In this document: piece after piece, positions 1 to 5,420 of the stretch
Layout of the letters: every line of letters starts with the position of its first letter
Position numbering within the stretch: position 1 is the first letter of the stretch
Assembly: GCA_017649745.1 (NCBI GenBank)
Contig: JAGCGE010000240.1
Location: 1 to 7,145 of the forward strand
Direction: 5' to 3'
DNA length: 7,145 nt
Origin: Clostridiales bacterium
Lineage (GTDB): Bacteria; Bacillota_A; Clostridia; Saccharofermentanales; Saccharofermentanaceae
Notes under the pieces: model-generated
The model's input: the letters and a program-made list of their open reading frames with translations, nothing else
What the model was told of the DNA's origin: nothing
Database searches by the model: none
Translations under genes and position numbers: made by a program

Positions 1-1146
1 CATTATCTCTATCTGATATATCTTTTAAATGCAGTCGTTCAGTATTATGTTTTCCCTGAGCGAAAAGCACTCTTGAGCGCATTTCAGAAGGATTCAGTCA
101 CGAGTATATATCATGCGGTCACGCAGCTTTTCATGTATATCCTTCAGGCTGTATTCGTAGTCTTCTCGAAAGATTATTACCTTTATGCCCTGATGCTTCC
201 GGTTTCTTCATTGATATACAGCATCATCGTCGGACTTAAGGTCGGAAGGATGTATCCGCAGTATAAGGGCAAGGGTAAGATAAGCGGTGAGGAACTTGCC
301 GGTATCAAAAAGCAGACGATCGGCCTTCTTATCCGAAAGATCGCGATGCTCTCTCGAAACTCATTTGATGCATTCTTTGTATCGTTATTTCTGGGTCTTC
401 ATATGAGCGCCATCTATGCCAATTACTACTACATAATGGATTCTGTCATCGTGCTTCTGGCAGTCGTTAAGACATCGATGGCGGGCGGTGTCGGTAACTC
501 TGTTGCTATGGAGACGAAGGAGAAGAATCTTGCTGATATGAACAAGATCAACTTCCTTTTTATGTGGCTTTCAGGATGGTGCGGTGTATGTCTTTTGTGC
601 CTGTATAGACCGTTCATGCTTCTCTGGGTTGGAAAAGAGATGACATTGGGATTTGGAATAACAGTTATGTTCGCTCTGTATTTCTATATCCTCAAGATGA
701 GTGATATCAGGACTCTTTATTCTGAGGCAGCGGGCATCTGGTGGCAGGCAATACATATATCGGTGCTTGAAGGTATAACTAATCTAGTTTTGAACATCAT
801 TTTGACTTCATTTATGGGGCTTTATGGTATAATACTTGCGACGATGATATCGTATTTGGTGTTTAACTTTGGGGGCGGAGCGTTTATTTTATTTGGGGCA
901 TATTTTTCGAATGGAAGATTATCTTCTTACATGTTGTCCCATTTGAAATATCTGATTGTATTCATTATTGCTAGTGCTGTTACATACAGTGCGAGTTATC
1001 TGGTTCCCTATGACGGCATCTTAGGACTTCTGATTACAGGTCTTTTATGTCTTGTTATCCCGAATATCGTTTACTTCATTGTTATGAGGAAGGATGAGAA
1101 CTTTGCACACGGGATCGAGCTGATAAAAAGGCTGGTGAAGCGATGA
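1..1146 (+). CDS. Polysaccharide flippase (Wzx/PST-type), 5' end missing
   Basis: This is the C-terminal part (381 visible residues) of an integral membrane protein that probably flips lipid-linked glycan units across the cytoplasmic membrane. The frame is open from base 1, so the gene starts upstream; the TTG at 73 lies inside the conserved region and is not a real start. Family members usually have about 480-500 residues, so roughly 100-130 are missing. About ten hydrophobic segments are visible, for example around residues 1-18, 40-57, 60-79, 118-155, 205-235, 265-320 and 330-370, separated by short basic loops. The 'RKALLSAFQKD' loop (near residues 21-31) resembles the 'LLxAxQK' loop of this family. 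The gene ends in an ATGA overlap with the aldolase-like gene. Codon use shifts around 780-960. The flippase class is fairly sure; the substrate cannot be told from sequence. Confidence 0.85.
   Translation, partial: HYLYLIYLLNAVVQYYVFPERKALLSAFQKDSVTSIYHAVTQLFMYILQAVFVVFSKDYYLYALMLPVSSLIYSIIVGLKVGRMYPQYKGKGKISGEELAGIKKQTIGLLIRKIAMLSRNSFDAFFVSLFLGLHMSAIYANYYYIMDSVIVLLAVVKTSMAGGVGNSVAMETKEKNLADMNKINFLFMWLSGWCGVCLLCLYRPFMLLWVGKEMTLGFGITVMFALYFYILKMSDIRTLYSEAAGIWWQAIHISVLEGITNLVLNIILTSFMGLYGIILATMISYLVFNFGGGAFILFGAYFSNGRLSSYMLSHLKYLIVFIIASAVTYSASYLVPYDGILGLLITGLLCLVIPNIVYFIVMRKDENFAHGIELIKRLVKR
802..833 (+). promoter_or_regulatory. Possible internal extended -10 promoter
   Basis: A perfect TATAAT at 828-833 is preceded by TG at 825-826, giving the extended -10 form TGnTATAAT of housekeeping-sigma promoters. 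A TTGACT at 802-807 could serve as the -35 element, but the spacer is 20 bases instead of about 17. The site lies inside the flippase gene, about 310 bases upstream of the aldolase-like start, in a locally AT-richer patch. It could give extra transcription of the downstream genes. It could also be chance, since the bases encode normal membrane residues (Gly-Ile-Ile). Confidence 0.3.
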
Positions 1147-2174
1147 ACATCTCTATTTTTGACTGTACGCTTAGAGACGGCGGGTGTGTTAATGATTTTG
1201 AGTTCTCATCTGAACTGATGAGTTCTGTTGAGCAAGCTGTCTTCTTGGGCGGAGCAGAATATGTAGAGCTCGGTTATCTGGACAGTAAGAAGGGAACTTC
1301 GTCAGGAACCAGTTGTTTTAGAGATATGGATTCATTTATCCGTACTTTTAATCCTAGATCATCCGATAATAAGTGCACCAGATTCCTTATGATAGATCAG
1401 GGTAAATATGATCCTCGTGATCTTCCTGAGAGATCTTCTAATACTTCAGATGGTATCAGGATCTGTTTTCGAAAAGACAAGACAGCGGAGGCGTTAGAGA
1501 CGGCTTCGATCATCGTCTCCAAAGGATACGAACTATTTATCCAGCCTATGATCGTTACCAGATATTCTGATGAAGAATTAGCTGAATTGATCAGGCTTTT
1601 CGAAGAGAAGGTGCCTGAATACGGAGCATTCTATATAGTTGACAGTTTCGGCGAACTTGATGAAGCCGATGTTTGTTCAAAGGTTTTATTGTCTGATAAG
1701 CATATCGGATCAGGTAAGAAGATCGGTATCCACACACATAACAGCAGAGGTCTTTGTTTTGAGCACGCCAGGAAGGTATCGAAGCTTTCTCTTTCTCATG
1801 ATCTCATCATCGATTCGACATTAAGAGGAATGGGTAAGGGTGCAGGTAATCTTCCGACAGAAGATATCGCAAGATACCTTTGTGATGAATTCAATATGGG
1901 ATATAAAACGGATGTCTTTATTAAGACGTCTGATCGATATATAGCTCCTTATCAGGAGATGTTCGATTGGAGAGATTCAGAGGAATACAGGCTCAGTGCC
2001 AAGTACAGTGTCTCTCCGACCTATATCAAGATGATATGCGAGAGATACGAGACTGATATGGACATTCTAGAGCAGATCATAGCAGCAATACCTTCTGATA
2101 AGAAAGACTCATTCGATTCGGCTTTTGCCGGTGATCTTTGTGACAGATTCTTCTCTCTTCGGAGGGTTGAATAA
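1143..2174 (+). CDS. DRE-TIM metallo-aldolase-like protein (DmpG/HMGL-like)
   Basis: A 343-residue protein of the HMG-CoA lyase/4-hydroxy-2-oxovalerate aldolase superfamily, a TIM barrel using a divalent metal for retro-aldol or Claisen chemistry on 2-oxo acids. Seen in sequence: TLRDGG at 9-14 with the signature Arg11 and metal-binding Asp12; VELGY at 41-45; the metal-binding pair His197/His199 in GIHTHN; and the Gly-rich loop D224 to E240 (GMGKGAGN), close to the DmpG consensus. Its length fits the stand-alone aldolase domain. Cys15 lies where DmpG has its catalytic His, so the reaction may differ. The ATG overlaps the flippase stop (ATGA). Only a weak ribosome site (GGTGA, 1134-1138) precedes it, which suggests translational coupling. 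Relatives occur in surface-glycan clusters, where their product is unclear. The fold is confident; substrate and role are not. Confidence 0.82.
   Translation: MNISIFDCTLRDGGCVNDFEFSSELMSSVEQAVFLGGAEYVELGYLDSKKGTSSGTSCFRDMDSFIRTFNPRSSDNKCTRFLMIDQGKYDPRDLPERSSNTSDGIRICFRKDKTAEALETASIIVSKGYELFIQPMIVTRYSDEELAELIRLFEEKVPEYGAFYIVDSFGELDEADVCSKVLLSDKHIGSGKKIGIHTHNSRGLCFEHARKVSKLSLSHDLIIDSTLRGMGKGAGNLPTEDIARYLCDEFNMGYKTDVFIKTSDRYIAPYQEMFDWRDSEEYRLSAKYSVSPTYIKMICERYETDMDILEQIIAAIPSDKKDSFDSAFAGDLCDRFFSLRRVE
2161..2166 (+). promoter_or_regulatory. Strong Shine-Dalgarno site for licD-like gene
   Basis: GGAGGG lies 7 bases before the ATG at 2174, inside the last codons of the aldolase-like gene. It supports that start, and is the clearest ribosome-binding site in the window. 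The strong site suggests LicD can be translated at a high rate independently of read-through from upstream. Confidence 0.75.
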
Positions 2175-3364
2175 TGGATCTTCTTGATGCAAGAGGTTAT
2201 GAACTTAAGCTGACCCATGAAGGTCAAGGCGAAGTCAAGATACTTTATCTGGGACCGGATATTCCTGATCACCCGGAAGAGAGTTATGAAGAAGATCAAT
2301 ATGTAAAGAGTCACATACACGATGTGACTTTTGAAGGAGATTATAAGGTTAATCTTAAGGACAGCGGTATTAGAAAGACGGGTCTTAGGATAAGAGCCGA
2401 GATCCCTAAAGATACACAACTTAAACTTAATATCTGTAATGACCTTAAATATGACATAAGCTCAGCTGACGGTCATATTGATGAGCTTTATGATGTGGCT
2501 GATATCCTTTTGGAAGAGAAGGCTTATCTTAAAAAGATCCAGGGAATACTCTATTCAACGATCAAGGAGATAGACAGGATCTGTCAGAAGAATGGGATAA
2601 ACTATTATCTGGTGTTCGGAGGCCTTTTGGGATCTCTTCGTTATAACGAGATGATCCCTTGGGATGATGATGCAGATGTTGCCATGACAAGAGAAGATTA
2701 TGAGAGATTCAGGGAAGCGGCAGCTCGCGAGATGTCCGATGACTGGATGGTGGTAGACTGCTCAGAGATCGGCCAGGACGTATTCCTGGATTTCATGTGC
2801 AGGGTGGTCTACAAGAAAGAACGTATCCCTTGCAATATCTTTCGAAAAGCAGGTGACCGTTGCAGGAAAGAAGTATCTGAAGGTATATCAGTTGATATAT
2901 TCATCCTGGACAATGCATCAGATAAGATGTGGCAGCACAAGCTTCAGATGTTCATGGTAAGGACTGTATACGGGCTTTCTATGGGCCATAGAGCATATAT
3001 AGATAAAGATGAATATAAGATAAGAGACAGAAAGACTAGAATTGCAGTTAAGATCCTTCCGAGGTTAGGAAAGTTATTCAGAACGAAATCGCTTTTCAAG
3101 ATGCATGACAGGATCTGTACCAAGTATAATAAAAAGGATACGAAGGCATACTTTATGTCTAACGGATTTCTTCCTTTTATCCATACGAGATATGAGAAAG
3201 AATGGTTTGCGCCCGGTAAGAGAGTTACATTCGGACCACTTGAAGTAACTGCTCCCGTTATGACTGAGGCATACCTTAAAAGAGCTTATTACGATTACTT
3301 CCACTTCGTTCCGATGGAGAAGAGGAAGTCTCTTCACAGCGCTGATGCTGACGGGGTGTTCTGA
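2174..3364 (+). CDS. LicD-family phosphotransferase with N-terminal extension
   Basis: A 396-residue protein of the LicD/fukutin-related family, which has a nucleotidyltransferase-like fold and transfers a phospho-alcohol (phosphocholine in the founding members) from a CDP carrier to a glycan. Seen: the GGLLGSLR motif at 149-156; the acidic IPWDDDAD at 161-168 with the catalytic Asp pair; a third acidic strand SVDIFILD at 239-246; and a C-terminal segment (about 348-380) with the usual Leu-Lys-x-x-Tyr...Pro ending. Residues 1-110 precede the core and look beta-rich and polar; I do not recognise them. No LicA/B/C-type choline genes are visible, so the transferred group is unknown. It probably acts at the cytoplasmic face on a lipid-linked sugar. 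The ATG overlaps the preceding stop by one base (TAATG). Confidence 0.85.
   Translation: MDLLDARGYELKLTHEGQGEVKILYLGPDIPDHPEESYEEDQYVKSHIHDVTFEGDYKVNLKDSGIRKTGLRIRAEIPKDTQLKLNICNDLKYDISSADGHIDELYDVADILLEEKAYLKKIQGILYSTIKEIDRICQKNGINYYLVFGGLLGSLRYNEMIPWDDDADVAMTREDYERFREAAAREMSDDWMVVDCSEIGQDVFLDFMCRVVYKKERIPCNIFRKAGDRCRKEVSEGISVDIFILDNASDKMWQHKLQMFMVRTVYGLSMGHRAYIDKDEYKIRDRKTRIAVKILPRLGKLFRTKSLFKMHDRICTKYNKKDTKAYFMSNGFLPFIHTRYEKEWFAPGKRVTFGPLEVTAPVMTEAYLKRAYYDYFHFVPMEKRKSLHSADADGVF
2306..2332 (+). repeat. 11-bp perfect inverted repeat (hairpin) in licD-like gene
   Basis: Bases 2306-2316 pair with 2322-2332 around a 5-base loop (ACACG). There are ten Watson-Crick pairs and one G-T pair, with a core of AGTCACAT/ATGTGACT. 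The 3' arm ends in a run of four T. It lies about 130 bases into the LicD-like gene, in codons for residues 45-53, so it could act as a weak terminator, pause site or mRNA-processing or stability element. The T run is short for an intrinsic terminator, and a role is not shown. Confidence 0.5.
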
Positions 3365-5418
3365 TGAAAGTATCTGTAGTAATACCTGTCTATAATGTCG
3401 GAGGCTATATCGAGGACGCAATAAAGAGCGTTCTTGCTCAGACGTATAAAGATATAGAGATCCTTGTGATCGACGACAGAGGAACCGATGATTCGATAGA
3501 GAAGGTAAGATCTCTTATGGCTGATAATCCGAACATCAGGGTCATAACCAATCCGTCGAATCTTGGTCTTGCAGCTTCAAGAAATGAAGGACTTAAAGAA
3601 GCAGCCGGAGATTATATCTATTTCCTGGACGGAGATGATATGATCGTTCCTGATGCGCTGGAAAGACTATTAAGCATAGCCGAAAAAGATGATACAGATG
3701 CTATCGTTTTCGAGGCTGATTTTATATATGAGAATGAGGAACTTAAGGAGAAGTTCCAGAGTAATCCTTCAAAGTTTAAAAAGAACTACGAAGGGATATA
3801 CGAAGGACACGATCTGTTTGCTGAGTGGATGGATCTGTGGGATTGGATGCCTTCGCAGCCAAGATATTTCTATAAGCGCAGTTTCCTCATTGAGAATGAC
3901 ATTAGATATATCGACGGAATGCTTCATGAAGATGAGATATTCACCTTTGATGCCCTTATGAATGCCAAGAGGATCAGGGTAATTAACGAGCCGCTTTTTA
4001 TACGTCGCTTCAGGGCAGATTCCATTATGACAGGATCAGTCAGTAAGCGTAATGTTGACGGCTGTTTGAGGATCCTTGAAAGAGTCCGTAACGAGAAAGA
4101 TAATACATCTGATAAAAGACTTCGTGATGCATATGATTTCTATTCAGGAAAGATCGCTGCTAATGCCCGTGGCAAGATAAAAGCGGTTGAGGATTATACG
4201 CCTGAAGTATCAGTCATCATCCCTGTATATAATGTTGAGCCTTATCTTAACGAATGCATTGAAAGCGTTATAAGGCAAACGATGAATGACATTGAGATAA
4301 TCGTGGTCGACGATGGTTCAACGGATGATTCTCTTAAGATACTTGAAGATATAGCTATAACTGAACCAAGGTTAAGCATCTACAAACACGAGAGGAATCT
4401 TGGACAGTCTGCAGCCCGTAATACCGGTCTTATGAATTCCAAAGGCAGATATGCCTATTTCCTTGATGCCGACGATCTTATTCTTCCTGAGACACTTAAA
4501 GAATTAAGCTTGATCGCTGATGAGAACGATTCTGATGTGGTCGCTTTCGGACATAAGCAGTTTACGAATGATCCGAAATTTGTTGATGTTGCATCAGGAG
4601 TTCTTTTCTCGTATGAAGGGATGGAAGGAACGGGAAGCGGCAAGGATATCTTCAGTAAATGTGTGATGAATGAGAATCTTTCACCGAGCGTTCCTACTTA
4701 CTTTATCCGTAAGAGTTTTATTGATTCAGAAGGTCTTTCGTTTATCGAAGGAATAATACATGAAGATATCGCTTACATTTATCAGATGATGACGAGATCT
4801 TCTGTTACGACTTTGCTCTCGAAAGCTTATTTCCTTCGAAGGATCAGAGGCGGTTCTACAGTCACATCAGTTCCTGACAGAAAAAAGTTCGAGGGATATA
4901 TCAGAAGTTTCCTGATCTCATATGAGCTTGACGGTGATACTGATGAGCCGGCTATCCTTAAGTGGAGAAGAGATGTTTTCGGCAGGATCAGGCAGCTATA
5001 TCTGGAGTCGGGAAATGATGTCATAGGAGAATCTTCAGAAGCTGCTAGCGAAAGTGTCAGAAGAGTTTTCGATATGCTAAAGCTTATTAGTCCTTCCGAA
5101 AAGGAACTTGTATCGATATTGCCACAGGACTTTATCGAGAAGGTCAAGGGAGGATCAGTATATATCTGTTCCGAGGGACAGTACGCCAACAGGATGATCG
5201 ATCTTGCGACAGCTTTGGATGTTGCGATAAAGGGTATGATAGTTTTCGAAAAGGATAGGAATGCACTTCGTGGTATCCCTGTTATTACAGCTGATGAGAT
5301 AACTGATAAGGACATTCCGGTGATCTTATCTGTGTCGCATTTTAACAAGGAAAGATACAGGAAATTATTAGATGAGATCGGAATGAGAGAAGTGCTCGAT
5401 ATAGGGGAAGGTTTTTGA
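3364..5418 (+). CDS. Tandem family-2 glycosyltransferase with Rossmann-like tail
   Basis: A 684-residue cytoplasmic protein with two GT-A (GT2) domains that probably add two sugars, or one repeating disaccharide, to a growing glycan. Domain 1 (about 2-240) has the start motif VSVVIPVYN, a nucleotide-binding DDRGTD (37-43, usually DDGSTD), DGDD (89-92) as the metal-binding DxD, and HEDE (188-191) as the likely catalytic base region. Domain 2 (about 282-520) has VSVIIPVYN, DDGSTDDS (316-323), DADD (368-371) and HED (466-468). The halves are clearly homologous, so the gene arose by duplication or fusion. Residues about 595-684 form an alternating beta/alpha tail (VYICSEGQYANRM, then GIPVI and IPVILSVSH) resembling a small Rossmann fold, with its glycine motif degenerate. 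The ATG overlaps the LicD stop (TGATG). Donor and acceptor sugars cannot be read from sequence. Confidence 0.9.
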   Translation: MKVSVVIPVYNVGGYIEDAIKSVLAQTYKDIEILVIDDRGTDDSIEKVRSLMADNPNIRVITNPSNLGLAASRNEGLKEAAGDYIYFLDGDDMIVPDALERLLSIAEKDDTDAIVFEADFIYENEELKEKFQSNPSKFKKNYEGIYEGHDLFAEWMDLWDWMPSQPRYFYKRSFLIENDIRYIDGMLHEDEIFTFDALMNAKRIRVINEPLFIRRFRADSIMTGSVSKRNVDGCLRILERVRNEKDNTSDKRLRDAYDFYSGKIAANARGKIKAVEDYTPEVSVIIPVYNVEPYLNECIESVIRQTMNDIEIIVVDDGSTDDSLKILEDIAITEPRLSIYKHERNLGQSAARNTGLMNSKGRYAYFLDADDLILPETLKELSLIADENDSDVVAFGHKQFTNDPKFVDVASGVLFSYEGMEGTGSGKDIFSKCVMNENLSPSVPTYFIRKSFIDSEGLSFIEGIIHEDIAYIYQMMTRSSVTTLLSKAYFLRRIRGGSTVTSVPDRKKFEGYIRSFLISYELDGDTDEPAILKWRRDVFGRIRQLYLESGNDVIGESSEAASESVRRVFDMLKLISPSEKELVSILPQDFIEKVKGGSVYICSEGQYANRMIDLATALDVAIKGMIVFEKDRNALRGIPVITADEITDKDIPVILSVSHFNKERYRKLLDEIGMREVLDIGEGF
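5403..5411 (+). promoter_or_regulatory. Ribosome-binding site for HAD-like gene
   Basis: The purine run AGGGGAAGG ends about 9 bases before the ATG at 5421. It overlaps the last codons of the glycosyltransferase gene and supports the ATG at 5421 as the start, two bases after the previous stop. Confidence 0.6.
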
Positions 5419-5420
5419 AT

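Noticed and set aside
73..75. TTG as possible start of the flippase
   Set aside because: The same frame continues upstream to base 1 with membrane-like residues, and the TTG sits within a conserved family loop, so the gene is simply cut by the window edge.
1467..1476. Palindrome TTTTCGAAAA, with similar TTCGAAA strings elsewhere in the window
   Set aside because: They fall in ordinary codons (Phe-Arg/Glu-Lys) at irregular spacing and on no consistent position relative to genes, so there is no sign of an operator array.
2021..2419. 132-codon open frame on the - strand crossing the aldolase/LicD junction
   Set aside because: It is antisense to two real genes. The product is low-complexity and hydrophobic with no family resemblance.
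2655..2666. Short inverted repeat ATCCC-TT-GGGAT
   Set aside because: The bases encode the conserved Ile-Pro-Trp-Asp of the LicD motif, and a 2-base loop is too tight for a real hairpin.
4827..5348. 173-codon open frame on the - strand
   Set aside because: It lies fully antisense to conserved glycosyltransferase sequence. Its translation is Ser/Ile-rich with no recognisable motif, and it is explained by the codon bias of the + strand gene.
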